Shown here: piece after piece, positions 1 to 9,082 of the stretch | How positions within the stretch are numbered: position 1 is the first letter of the stretch | Layout of the letters: each line of letters starts with the position of its first letter | Source of the DNA: Limnoperna fortunei | Taxonomy: Eukaryota > Mollusca > Bivalvia > Mytilida > Modiolidae | Direction of reading: 5' to 3' | Assembly: GCA_944474755.1 (NCBI GenBank) | Contig: OX104119.1 | Location: 80,031,873-80,095,872, forward strand | DNA: 64,000 bases | Made by a program: the position numbers and the translations under genes | The notes under the pieces: model-generated | Told to the model about the DNA's origin: nothing | The model's input: the letters and a program-made list of their open reading frames with translations, nothing else | Databases searched by the model: none

Positions 1-54
1 CATCAATGCTTTTTAAGTCATTGCTTCGCGAGTTATAAATTTCAAACTAATTGT

Positions 55-181
55 TTGACTGTTTGTTTGCTTGTATGAATGGTGTTTAATGCCACTTTCA
101 GCAATTTTTCAGTAGTATGATGGAATCCTGTTTTTATTGGGAGTGGAAGCCTGAGTACCCAGAGAAAACCCCGACCTTCGA
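55..181 (-). mobile_element. Truncated SINE fragment
   Basis: This stretch matches, with many differences, the 3' two-thirds of the complete SINE at 1944-2209. Shared blocks are the gaatggtgttt run, the ccactttcagcaatttttca block, the ttttattggg block and the gagtaccc-gaga-ccccgacct block. The tRNA-like head is missing and the sequence stops resembling the SINE after about 181. It is more diverged than the 1944-2209 copy and is therefore probably an older insertion. No target duplication was found. Confidence 0.7.
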
Positions 182-1927
182 TGATAGTTTAAGCTTTTCA
201 TATTTGCCATGTGAGTAGACAGTTACTAGACAATGGGTGTCGTAGAAAACCCAAAGGAGTGACAAAATTATGTCGACGTTCGTACCTTCTGCAAAACTGA
301 ATGGCCTTCGCATTTGGGGCGTTGACATAAAAATAAAGACAATATTATATGACATCGTTAAAAGATGGGGTGTTTTTTCTTTTTGTTTTTGATTGTTTAT
401 TATTATATATTATTCATTTATTAGAATTAACAATGAAAGAAAACGGGTGATTAAACCAACAATATAAATAATTTTGTAATAAAACGGTGTACATTTGTGT
501 AAGTATTCCGTAGATTCTTTTCTGTGTATCATTGTGTGTCTACAGGTGTAATACGCGATGAAAATTGTGTATCATTCGGTCAATTAAGGTCAATCTCGTG
601 GTATGTTCGAATGAAATAATATTGTCCTTATTAACTACATGTCTTACACATTTTCCTTTTCTGTTTTTATGTAAAAGATAACTGTGGAATTCTCAAAATA
701 TTTGCAACCGATAATGTTAAAAATTATTAGACATTAGAAGTATCAGTGTTACAGTTAAATATGATGTATTAATTCTTGAGATTTAACTCTCATTTGTAAG
801 CTAATTAACCTTTAAATTTTTCGCTCTGCGTCTTTACTATAAATTGTAGGCAGCACATTTGATAATGTTTGCCTAAATTCATACCTTATAATTTGTAATA
901 AAAGTTTGACATCAATATATTGACCTACCAAGTAGATGGTTCCGTTTTATACTATTTAATGTCGAAATAATAGGAAATGTTTGTAAAAAATCGTGTTCGT
1001 TTTGTTGTTATTTGTTGATAGGTTCGAACTCATATGTAGAGCGTTATCGACATACAACCCAGATTTTCGCTTAAGCCCGTTCTGGGATTGTCTCAATGAG
1101 AGCATTTGTACTCTATGTTTAATTCCTCACTATGGTTTTAAGATGAATTACAAAGCTGCTCCGCTGCATGTTACCTTTTTCCATATCCAGTGATTTGTGT
1201 CAAGAATTTATATATCATAGTCCTATTGTATTAACAATTGTAGACTTTTTGTATAATATTCAATGATATACAGACATTAATGCCCCATGTGGAAGTATAA
1301 AACTAATCACTTAAGAAATACGTGACTGTTTTCAATCGTGTCAAGGAACTTTTATTCATCGTGTCATTATAAAAAGATGAGCTGATTTTTTCCGTATCAG
1401 TTTTTCAGTAAATGCGTAAAGAAAAATGATTCAAACTCCTACTAAATTGCAATTTGAACAATAATTTTGGGGTCAGAAAAAAGTTGGATATATGTCCTTT
1501 TGAACAAAAACACTTGATACAGAAATATATTGTGCAAAAGCGTAAATTTTTCATTTATTTGTTCAAATTTGTGATGCCAGTACCTTTGGAACATGTTTTC
1601 AGATAACAAATGAAAACATTAGTTAAAACGATTGAATATGTTAATGGACAAATATATGCCAAACATTTTTTTACTACACTATATTTGAGTGAGTTTTAAA
1701 TTAAACGTAGCGATTTGGAAAAAGTCATCCGTAAAAGTATAGGTCTTGACTTGTTTATATCTTTTTTCATCGTGTCATACTTCTTCTCACCAAAATGATA
1801 TACGTCGGTTGATCGGTGTGGTTTACTTTAGGTTAAATTGTGTTCTTTTAAACGGTTTAGTGATACAGACTTTTGGTATCGCCCAACTACCCCAATAGTG
1901 TACTCGTCCATGATATATAATACGTTG
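182..1927. other. AT-rich DNA without a recognisable gene
   Basis: Open frames here are short (under 75 codons), AT-driven and carry no motif I recognise. No tRNA-like cloverleaf and no tandem repeat were seen. It is best read as intergenic or intronic sequence. Confidence 0.6.
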
Positions 1928-1943
1928 CCGGCAGTGATTTAGA
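1928..1943. repeat. SINE target-site duplication, left copy
   Basis: The 16-bp sequence ccggcagtgatttaga occurs here and again at 2210-2225, directly flanking the SINE. This shows insertion by target-primed reverse transcription. Confidence 0.9.
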
Positions 1944-2209
1944 TTGTTTTTGTTTGTTTGAATGGTGTTTTAACGCCACTTTCAGCAATTTTTCAGCTAT
2001 TTCATGGCGTCCAGTTTTTATTGGGGGAGGAAGCCGGAGTACCCGGAGAGAACCCCCGACCTGCGGTAGGAAAACTGGCAATCCTTGTCAATTAAGATTG
2101 GAGTCGAGTACACCCTGCCTGCAGTGAGAATCGAACCCGCAATCTCAGTGTTGACAGACCACGTGATCAATGGTAGACGAACTACCTAGACCACTCGGCC
2201 ACCGAGGCC
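1944..2209 (-). mobile_element. tRNA-derived SINE, complete, reverse orientation
   Basis: Read on the minus strand, the element begins at 2209 with a tRNA-like head. It has an A-box-like ggtggccgagtgg and a B box gggttcgattc, the arrangement of a Ser/Leu-type tRNA head. The head is followed by a central domain (ggggttctctccgggtactc and onward) and a 3' end with a gtttgtttg-like simple tail. The 16-bp flanking repeats define both ends exactly. From memory, this central domain and the ggcgtt-aaacaccatt end resemble bivalve SINEs of the V-domain or Meta-domain type such as RUDI; the family name is not proven here. It is non-autonomous and depends on a partner LINE. Confidence 0.88.
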
Positions 2210-2225
2210 CCGGCAGTGATTTAGA
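2210..2225. repeat. SINE target-site duplication, right copy
   Basis: Exact second copy of the 16-bp sequence at 1928-1943. Confidence 0.9.
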
Positions 2226-2329
2226 GAGTTGGAAAATTAAGAATTGAAGAAGTCTCAGTAGTGACAGTCAGTTCGAAAGAAGCTCGATTATAAAACAGAA
2301 GTACGAAAGCGCAGAAGGGTAAGTACAGC

Positions 2330-2665
2330 CGAATTGCTCAGCATTCATTGTAGAAGCATAGTAGCCTGTTGATAAAGGTGCAGTGTGCTGAAGAGCAGCA
2401 CGGGGTTCAGCATTGGTTAATGATGTAGTGCTGAATCCTTTGGCGTGCTGAGAGGTAATTTCTAGCCGTATTATATTGTGTTACCGAAGGTAGCACTGAG
2501 CTGAGGGGTTTCAGCAGTGGAAACTGGTGGGCTAGGAAAGTGATTCAGCAATTAGGCACTGTTGTGCTGGCGAGCTATATCAGCAGTGGTCTATAGTGTT
2601 GCTGTGCTGAGGGTGTTCAGCAGTAGGCGTTGCAGTGCTGAAAAGGTGGGATCAGCGTGCTGAGA
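2330..2665. repeat. Cluster of TGCTGA / TCAGCA motifs
   Basis: Within about 330 bp the hexamer tgctga and its reverse complement tcagca each recur about six times, often as gtgctga and ttcagcagt. The spacing is irregular, so it is not a simple tandem repeat. It could be a decayed minisatellite, a structured RNA, or part of a retroelement LTR. No coding frame explains it. Confidence 0.5.
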
Positions 2666-2934
2666 CTTGTAATAATAGTATTAAAGTTAAAAAAACTTGT
2701 ACCTTCTGAGTTTCTAGTTAATCCCGCTACCGTGCTATTATAGCTGACAGCATTGAAATCCGGAGATCAATCCGGTACGATCCCTATATATTTGAGTGAC
2801 GTGGGGGGTTGCACGTTACAAAATTATGTGTTCTGGAAAATATTTATTCATCTGTTAAACTAAGATTGGAATTTTATAAATGAAGGTAATAAAATACTGA
2901 ACACAAATGAAACAAAAAGACGATCCACAAATCA

Positions 2935-3018
2935 CATATTGCTTCGTCCTATTGTACTATTCTGTGTATTGAGATTTTATGCTCCTTGGTGATCTACTTC
3001 TTGTTTACCGAATACTTA
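2935..3018 (+). repeat. Direct repeat, copy 1
   Basis: The segment from catattgctt to accgaatactta is repeated imperfectly at 3090-3173. Shared blocks include ttttatgc, ccttggt-atctactt and tgtttaccgaatactta. Function is unknown. Confidence 0.7.
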
Positions 3019-3089
3019 GATTTTTTACACATAGTTAACATACATCACAATTTTCTAAGCACTATAGTATGCAGACGCTGGCTATTTTG

Positions 3090-3173
3090 CATATTGCTTT
3101 ATCTTATAGTACCACATTGTGTATAGCGCTTTTATGCCCCTTGGTCATCTACTTCCTGTTTACCGAATACTTA
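3090..3173 (+). repeat. Direct repeat, copy 2
   Basis: Imperfect second copy of 2935-3018, offset 155 bp. The 3' half is better conserved than the 5' half. Confidence 0.7.
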
Positions 3174-3751
3174 TGAAAGTCATATTTCACGAATCATTAC
3201 ATACAAAGTTTGATAGGTTGTTTCGCCATAGATGGCTCCGGATATACTACTTTACCAATTACAAAGACAAGTCAAGTTGTACGTAAAGTTTTGATTAAAT
3301 TCAACACAAAGTGTCGTATATTAATAGTGCATGTATACGAGAACAAGAAGTGTTCTTTATCCTGTTTCACCAGTGTTACTTAGTTCAATATCATTGCGCT
3401 AAAATATCCGAAATGTTATATTGTTAAACAATGATAAACTAAAATTGCAATACAATCAATGATCATCAAATTAGAATCATTTTTCTTTGAGTTGCCAAAA
3501 TATCGACAATGACGCGTGATTGATTGATTACATGTTTGCGTAACGTACGTCTTCCGTAATTAGCAATATTTAATTAATGATTAAGGACGAGTACACGTTT
3601 ATAAATAATGAACGGGGAAAGTAATGGGATATCGGGACATAATTTTGGCTACCTACTGGAAAAGTAAATGACAGAATGGGGGATTATCGCTATTTTGCAT
3701 TATTTTCCTTTTATCTTTGTGTGCGGTATTATTCAATCTCTCTCGACTAGC
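3174..3751. other. AT-rich DNA without a recognisable gene
   Basis: No coding frame of note, no RNA gene and no repeat family was recognised. Confidence 0.5.
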
Positions 3752-3771
3752 GTGAGATGCGCCCATCTCAC
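3752..3771. other. Short perfect hairpin
   Basis: The arms gtgagatg (3752-3759) and catctcac (3764-3771) are perfectly complementary around a 4-nt loop. The same catctc/gagatg words recur in the larger hairpin at 3818-3861. Confidence 0.6.
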
Positions 3772-3817
3772 CTCTCTATCAAGACGTCGTAAAGTAAACG
3801 TTTTCTTGAAAACTCGG

Positions 3818-3861
3818 TGCATTTCCTCGTCATCTCGATGAGATACAGACGAGAAAATGCA
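3818..3861. other. Long imperfect hairpin
   Basis: The left arm at 3818-3831 (tgcatttcctcgtc) pairs with the right arm at 3848-3861 (gacgagaaaatgca) with one mismatch in 14. A nested 5-bp stem (atctc gat gagat) lies at 3832-3844. It could be a small structured RNA or a remnant of a foldback element. Nothing identifies it further. Confidence 0.55.
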
Positions 3862-3869
3862 TCTCGTTT

Positions 3870-5111
3870 CAGACGTAATAATCTATAACTATCACCTTCT
3901 GTTACAACGTCTACAACGAATCGATTTTTTTCGAAATCTACAAAATCCTCCCAGTGTGGTACCAGACAATGGGTAACGCCAATTCCTACGCACAAAGGGT
4001 GGTTTCGACAAACAAATTAAATCCAGTAGTACGCGGAGCAAAGCCCTACCTTCGATAGCACCAAATGAAGAAGAAGAAGAATATTTTATTTGCAAAAACA
4101 TTTTTGCGCACTAAAGGAGCTGAACATATTAATACAAAAGGAAAAAATCCATACAAGACAAAGATATTATCATGTTTTATTTAATACAATACACATGTAT
4201 TATATAACAAATGATTGTAACAAAATAACCAAAGATTTTAATAAAATATCAGTTAGTGTACCACAGAAAGGGGCGCGCACGAGCTAAAGTTGATTTAACA
4301 ATATTTTGTTTAATTTTATTTCATTTTTATATAGTAATGCATACAACTTACTGTTGTTGAAATAGATCTGTTTAAAATATGAGAAAATGTTACTGTATTA
4401 AACTAAAAGAACGTACTTACAAGTTCTTAGTATTTGAATATACATTCTTGCTTTAATACCGAGCACATTATGTGTCATGTGATCAAAATGAAATCACGGG
4501 ATCAAAATCTGCTTAATAAAAAATAAATGTTGTATTTAAAATTAACAACAAAAATTTCATACTATTTTTGCAATCTCCAAATCGATCTTTAAAAACTGAC
4601 GATCAAATTACATTTCATGTGACGTCACCGTTACACAGAAAGACGTCACGTGACCACTGGAATTTAGAGGCACTTTTTAATAACTCAATTCATGCTGTAA
4701 TTTATTTATATCAAGTGCTTTGATTGGATAAAAACACTTAAATGGCGTCTTCTCAGATAATTTATATATCGATATTTCCTCTGAGTGGACTACTTTCTCT
4801 ATCCAATGTAAACAAGATGGCGTCCTCCTAGCGTATCGTCAGGGAGAGGGGACAATGTTTTCTCTGCCCCAATTATTTCCAATTAAATCGATTGAGATTT
4901 CAGATAAAATATAATATAAATAGTAAATATAAATTTAGTGTTTCATTTTGTTTTTTTTTCCTATCAATTTTCTACAGAACCGCGATTCCTTTGGTACTAT
5001 GTTTTGCATATCCCTACGCTTTTCGGCCTAGGTACGTTTTGAGGTCTAGATGGGTTTCTGTAACTGTTTTTGCTGTTTTGAAAATCGCAACGATTATTTC
5101 ACAGAATTATA
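3870..5111. other. AT-rich DNA without a recognisable gene
   Basis: Short open frames occur (for example 4090-4287 and 4892-5119) but have biased composition and no domain. Two CRE-like gacgtca motifs lie at about 4620 and 4643, the second merging into a cacgtg E-box. No gene start was identified beside them. Confidence 0.5.
4619..4655. promoter_or_regulatory. Possible CRE/E-box motif pair
   Basis: Two tgacgtca/gacgtca-type palindromes lie about 24 bp apart, the second overlapping cacgtg. These are the known binding words of CREB/ATF and bHLH factors. There is no nearby gene to support a promoter, so this is only a motif observation. Confidence 0.25.
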
Positions 5112-5325
5112 AGGATTAAACACTGTGTTTTAGGAAATTATCAATGTGTAAACCCCGGCGACTCCCTCACAAACTTGACATAAAGTCCCTCGGACTTTAT
5201 TTAGTTTGTGAGTGAGTCGACTCCCTCACAAACTTGACATAAAGTCCCTCGGACTTTATTTAGTTTGTGAGTGAGTCGCCGGAGTTTACACATTGATAAT
5301 TTCCTAAAACCCAGTGTTTAATCCT
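5112..5325. mobile_element. Foldback (MITE-like) palindromic element
   Basis: The left arm from 5112 (aggattaaacactg) is mirrored by the right arm ending at 5325, with only a few mismatches, so the whole 214 bp can fold on itself. Its core is two identical 59-bp copies, 5161-5219 and 5220-5278. Each copy is itself a hairpin: ctcacaaact pairs with agtttgtgag, and inside it ataaagtcc pairs with ggactttat. The triplet ata flanks both ends and may be a 3-bp target duplication. There is no coding capacity. A non-autonomous DNA transposon is the most likely reading. Confidence 0.75.
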
Positions 5326-6003
5326 ATAGTGTGTTCGGAAGTTACGTCAATTATGAATTGCGCATTAAATATTGATAATAAAGGACTATATTGACTATGC
5401 TCGCATTTTGGCAATGCCTACTCCATATTATCATTGCTGTTGTTGTGGTGACTTTTACTGTACGCTTATATTACCAAATATTTTGCCAATGGTTACAATA
5501 GCCTAATTTAATTTGTTCACAACACGACGGGAAAGTTTGTATATGCACGGAGTCATCTGATTGGACGTTGAGGTTATAACAAAAGCTATATGATAAATAT
5601 GATTATTTATTGAAAATGTTCGATTTTTCGAAAGAAATTTATAAGAGCCAGGAGTTTTTAATTAGCAGTTGAAGAGGGAGGACAGGTTGGACGATTATTT
5701 TAACCAAAATTTCCGGTCATTTTTGTCTTGAATGGGATGAATGATCATTGCAAATACTGGTACCGCAATTCATGCTCTGTTGCATCTCGTTGTCCACGAA
5801 TATAGTTCCCCATAAAATAGAGTATTTCTTTGTAATTTATTTCTTTTCCCTTTGTCCGCGGCTTGTTTTAGTGCTACTTTTCGGGCTTATTGAAAAGAAG
5901 GGTCTTTAAGAAAAAATATTTTAAAATATACATTTGATGAAGTATGATGGATTAGGACTAATTTCGTCTAGGCCGCAAAAAGAGCAAATTTCCTGTTTTT
6001 CAG
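5326..6003. other. AT-rich DNA without a recognisable gene
   Basis: No domain-bearing frame was seen. The 3' end (about 5990-6003) is a pyrimidine-rich tract ending in cag, which looks like a 3' splice site for the candidate exon at 6004-6059. Confidence 0.45.
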
Positions 6004-6059
6004 AGTCTCTCTGACTTCATCCCTGAAGACATTGGTGCTTACAGAGCTTTACAAGAAAG
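6004..6059 (+). CDS. Candidate orphan coding exon
   Basis: A pyrimidine-rich cctgtttttcag acceptor precedes a 56-nt block that is markedly less AT-rich than its surroundings, and a gtgggt donor-like sequence follows. One frame reads SLSDFIPEDIGAYRALQE with no stop. I do not recognise the protein. It could be an internal exon of a host gene interrupted or bordered by the tRNA array, or chance. No partner exon was identified in the window. Confidence 0.25.
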
Positions 6060-6148
6060 GTGGGTTAACACAGTTTTCTACTTTTTGGATAAATTTTGGA
6101 CGTGGCGTGGTTATTTCAGACCATCAAATGCAGTCCCATATGCGTTGG

Positions 6149-6168
6149 TTTTTTTAGTTATATACCTA
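6149..6168 (+). repeat. Possible truncated left edge of the array
   Basis: The sequence ttttttagttatatacctaa resembles the region just after tRNA-Ala(CGC) in each unit (tttagtatatatacctaa). It then joins directly to the agttaacc segment that lies about 80 bp further on in a full unit. The leftmost unit may therefore carry an internal deletion at its edge. Confidence 0.45.
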
Positions 6169-6370
6169 AGTTAACCAATAAATGGCCCTGGAAGTCGCAA
6201 GAACATTGCTTGGCACATGTAGCTGGTGTACTAACTTGCTCGCAACTGTTCTTATTGTTCGCCTCTCCATGCAATTATGAGAGGCTTGGATAACTTTGTA
6301 AATTTAACTCGAGTTTTCAATGCGTGCGACTTATTACGCATGTTACGTATAGTAATCACTGAACACTTGA

Positions 6371-6376
6371 TATAGT
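6371..6376 (+). promoter_or_regulatory. TATA-like element of tRNA-Glu (type example)
   Basis: tatagt lies 30 bp upstream of the mature tRNA-Glu. It is repeated in every unit except before copy 37, where the LTR element has replaced it. Upstream TATA-like elements can assist TFIIIB placement in Pol III genes; that role is inferred. Confidence 0.4.
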
Positions 6377-6400
6377 GTAGTTAACAAATTTGCACTCAAG

Positions 6401-6472
6401 TCCCAGGTAGTCTAGTGGTTAGGATTCCGCGCTCTCACCGCGGCGGCTGGGGTTCGATTCCCCGTCTGGGAA
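6401..6472 (+). tRNA. tRNA-Glu(CTC), unit 1
   Basis: A 72-nt cloverleaf. The acceptor strands tcccagg and tctggga pair, the anticodon stem ccgcg/cgcgg is perfect, and the loop ctctcac gives anticodon CTC, which reads GAG. The T loop is ttcgatt and no intron is present. The body contains the Pol III A box (tagtctagtgg) and B box (ggttcgattcc). It reads gctggggttc, so the first T-stem pair is U49·G65 rather than the C49:G65 of most copies. A T5 terminator follows at 6476-6480. CCA is not encoded, as is usual in eukaryotes. Confidence 0.97.
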
Positions 6473-6475
6473 TTA

Positions 6476-6480
6476 TTTTT
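6476..6480 (+). terminator. Pol III terminator of tRNA-Glu (type example)
   Basis: A run of five T residues 4 nt after the tRNA 3' end. It is present in all units. Confidence 0.85.
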
Positions 6481-6807
6481 GTGCTCATGTTTGCGATTGT
6501 ATCGGTTTGTTTTAGAATTTGTAAGACTTTCCCGCTACTCGGAGATTCATATACATTTTAATTTAGGTACTGTGGCAATGCAAACATTTTTTGGTCGTCC
6601 TCGCATCAACTCTATGCGGCAATTAAAGCACATGATAGTTGGTATTGCAGCCTAACTTGACGTAAGGCAAATGAACCATAACTCCTTTCTTAAGAAATTT
6701 GCCAACTTGGCATAAAATAACAAAATATTTAGGACTAATCTTTATTTAATTGAACGAGTTGCTGAAGGTGGACAAAAGTAACCAGATTGACAGAAAGGAT
6801 ACACTAT

Positions 6808-6814
6808 CATAAAT
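6808..6814 (+). promoter_or_regulatory. TATA-like element of tRNA-Ala(TGC) (type example)
   Basis: cataaat at -25 relative to the mature tRNA, conserved in every unit. Confidence 0.35.
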
Positions 6815-6832
6815 TTCCAGTCATGTTACAAG

Positions 6833-6904
6833 GGGGATGTAGCTCAGTGGTAGAGCGCTCGCTTTGCATGTGATAGGCCCCGGGTTCGATCCCCGGCATC
6901 TCCA
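6833..6904 (+). tRNA. tRNA-Ala(TGC), unit 1
   Basis: A 72-nt cloverleaf: acceptor ggggatg/catctcc, anticodon loop tttgcat with anticodon TGC reading GCA, T arm ccggg-ttcgatc-cccgg, discriminator A. The G3:U70 wobble pair, the known identity determinant for alanyl-tRNA synthetase, is present. One anticodon-stem mismatch is seen at 27:43 (C/U). There is no intron. Internal A box (tagctcagtgg) and B box (ggttcgatcc) are intact. Confidence 0.97.
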
Positions 6905-6908
6905 CAAA

Positions 6909-6913
6909 TTTTT
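6909..6913 (+). terminator. Pol III terminator of tRNA-Ala(TGC) (type example)
   Basis: T5 run beginning 5 nt after the tRNA, present in all units. Confidence 0.85.
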
Positions 6914-7058
6914 GGTCTCTTGTTTTAATGGTAGTATAAACAGTCAGAGAAATGACAGTACGACAACAAGGTGATAAGTCAGTGTGTATATAACCGGGAG
7001 CTTGGTGAGGTTGCTATTACGAATAGGGCTGCGCGTTTCAACGGAACTAATATAGTCG

Positions 7059-7064
7059 TATAAA
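7059..7064 (+). promoter_or_regulatory. TATA element of tRNA-Ala(CGC) (type example)
   Basis: A perfect tataaa word 25 bp upstream of the mature tRNA, repeated in every unit. Confidence 0.45.
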
Positions 7065-7083
7065 TGAAGTGTCTAGGTAGCAA

Positions 7084-7155
7084 GGGGATGTAGCTCAGTG
7101 GTAGAGCGTTCGCATCGCAAGTGAAAGGCCCCGGGTTCGATCCCCGGCTTCTCCA
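7084..7155 (+). tRNA. tRNA-Ala(CGC), unit 1
   Basis: A 72-nt cloverleaf closely related to the neighbouring Ala(TGC). The anticodon stem ttcgc/gtgaa pairs, and the loop atcgcaa gives anticodon CGC, reading GCG. G3:U70 and discriminator A are retained. The acceptor has one U6/U67 mismatch (ggggatg/cttctcc) in all copies. The two Ala genes probably arose by duplication followed by an anticodon change. Confidence 0.96.
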
Positions 7156-7157
7156 GA

Positions 7158-7165
7158 TTTTTTTT
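7158..7165 (+). terminator. Pol III terminator of tRNA-Ala(CGC) (type example)
   Basis: T8 run 2 nt after the tRNA, the strongest of the three terminators, present in all units. Confidence 0.88.
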
Positions 7166-7489
7166 AGTATATATACCTAAAAGTCAGGGGATCATGATCG
7201 ACTATATACCTGCAGGTGTCCCGACGCTGGCCTGCTTTTAGGATAGCTGCATAGTATAGTTAACCAATAAATGGCCCTGGAAGTCGCAAGAACATTGCTT
7301 GGCACATGTAGCTGGTGTACTAACTTGCTCGCAACTGTTCTTATTGTTCGCCTCTCCATGCAATTATGAGAGGCTTGGATAACTTTGTAAATTTAACTCG
7401 AGTTTTCAATGCGTGCGACTTATTACGCATGTTACGTATAGTAATCACTGAACACTTGATATAGTGTAGTTAACAAATTTGCACTCAAG

Positions 7490-7561
7490 TCCCAGGTAGT
7501 CTAGTGGTTAGGATTCCGCGCTCTCACCGCGGCGGCTGGGGTTCGATTCCCCGTCTGGGAA
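7490..7561 (+). tRNA. tRNA-Glu(CTC), unit 2
   Basis: Identical to unit 1, including the U49·G65 T-stem wobble. Confidence 0.97.
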
Positions 7562-7921
7562 TTATTTTTGTGCTCATGTTTGCGATTGTATCGGTTTGTT
7601 TTAGAATTTGTAAGACTTTCCCGCTACTCGGAGATTCATATACATTTTAATTTAGGTACTGTGGCAATGCAAACATTTTTTGGTCGTCCTCGCATCAACT
7701 CTATGCGGCAATTAAAGCACATGATAGTTGGTATTGCAGCCTAACTTGACGTAAGGCAAATGAACCATAACTCCTTTCTTAAGAAATTTGCCAACTTGGC
7801 ATAAAATAACAAAATATTTAGGACTAATCTTTATTTAATTGAACGAGTTGCTGAAGGTGGACAAAAGTAACCAGATTGACAGAAAGGATACACTATCATA
7901 AATTTCCAGTCATGTTACAAG

Positions 7922-7993
7922 GGGGATGTAGCTCAGTGGTAGAGCGCTCGCTTTGCATGTGATAGGCCCCGGGTTCGATCCCCGGCATCTCCA
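7922..7993 (+). tRNA. tRNA-Ala(TGC), unit 2
   Basis: Majority form. Confidence 0.97.
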
Positions 7994-8172
7994 CAAATTT
8001 TTGGTCTCTTGTTTTAATGGTAGTATAAACAGTCAGAGAAATGACAGTACGACAACAAGGTGATAAGTCAGTGTGTATATAACCGGGAGCTTGGTGAGGT
8101 TGCTATTACGAATAGGGCTGCGCGTTTCAACGGAACTAATATAGTCGTATAAATGAAGTGTCTAGGTAGCAA

Positions 8173-8244
8173 GGGGATGTAGCTCAGTGGTAGAGCGTTC
8201 GCATCGCAAGTGAAAGGCCCCGGGTTCGATCCCCGGCTTCTCCA
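8173..8244 (+). tRNA. tRNA-Ala(CGC), unit 2
   Basis: Majority form. Confidence 0.96.
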
Positions 8245-8578
8245 GATTTTTTTTAGTATATATACCTAAAAGTCAGGGGATCATGATCGACTATATACCT
8301 GCAGGTGTCCCGACGCTGGCCTGCTTTTAGGATAGCTGCATAGTATAGTTAACCAATAAATGGCCCTGGAAGTCGCAAGAACATTGCTTGGCACATGTAG
8401 CTGGTGTACTAACTTGCTCGCAACTGTTCTTATTGTTCGCCTCTCCATGCAATTATGAGAGGCTTGGATAACTTTGTAAATTTAACTCGAGTTTTCAATG
8501 CGTGCGACTGATTACGCATGTTACGTATAGTAATCACTGAACACTTGATATAGTGTAGTTAACAAATTTGCACTCAAG

Positions 8579-8650
8579 TCCCAGGTAGTCTAGTGGTTAG
8601 GATTCCGCGCTCTCACCGCGGCGGCCGGGGTTCGATTCCCCGTCTGGGAA
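8579..8650 (+). tRNA. tRNA-Glu(CTC), unit 3
   Basis: First copy of the majority form (gccggggttc), with a C49:G65 pair in the T stem. Confidence 0.97.
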
Positions 8651-9010
8651 TTATTTTTGTGCTCATGTTTGCGATTGTATCGGTTTGTTTTAGAATTTGT
8701 AAGACTTTCCCGCTACTCGGAGATTCATATACATTTTAATTTAGGTACTGTGGCAATGCAAACATTTTTTGGTCGTCCTCGCATCAACTCTATGCGGCAA
8801 TTAAAGCACATGATAGTTGGTATTGCAGCCTAACTTGACGTAAGGCAAATGAACCATAACTCCTTTCTTAAGAAATTTGCCAACTTGGCATAAAATAACA
8901 AAATATTTAGGACTAATCTTTATTTAATTGAACGAGTTGCTGAAGGTGGACAAAAGTAACCAGATTGACAGAAAGGATACACTATCATAAATTTCCAGTC
9001 ATGTTACAAG

Positions 9011-9082
9011 GGGGATGTAGCTCAGTGGTAGAGCGCTCGCTTTGCATGTGATAGGCCCCGGGTTCGATCCCCGGCATCTCCA
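9011..9082 (+). tRNA. tRNA-Ala(TGC), unit 3
   Basis: Majority form. Confidence 0.97.

Noticed and set aside
2660..2820. A solo LTR ending near gcacgttaca
   Set aside because: A TG...CA-like end and an AT-rich stretch are suggestive, but no target duplication, primer site or second copy was found.
4892..5119. Hydrophobic 75-codon frame
   Set aside because: The T-rich tract alone explains the Phe/Ile-rich translation. No promoter, homologue or start context supports it.
7084..7155. tRNA-Ala(CGC) as a pseudogene because of the U6/U67 mismatch
   Set aside because: All other stems, G3:U70, anticodon loop, boxes and terminator are intact, and the mismatch is uniform across copies. A functional or near-functional tRNA is more likely.
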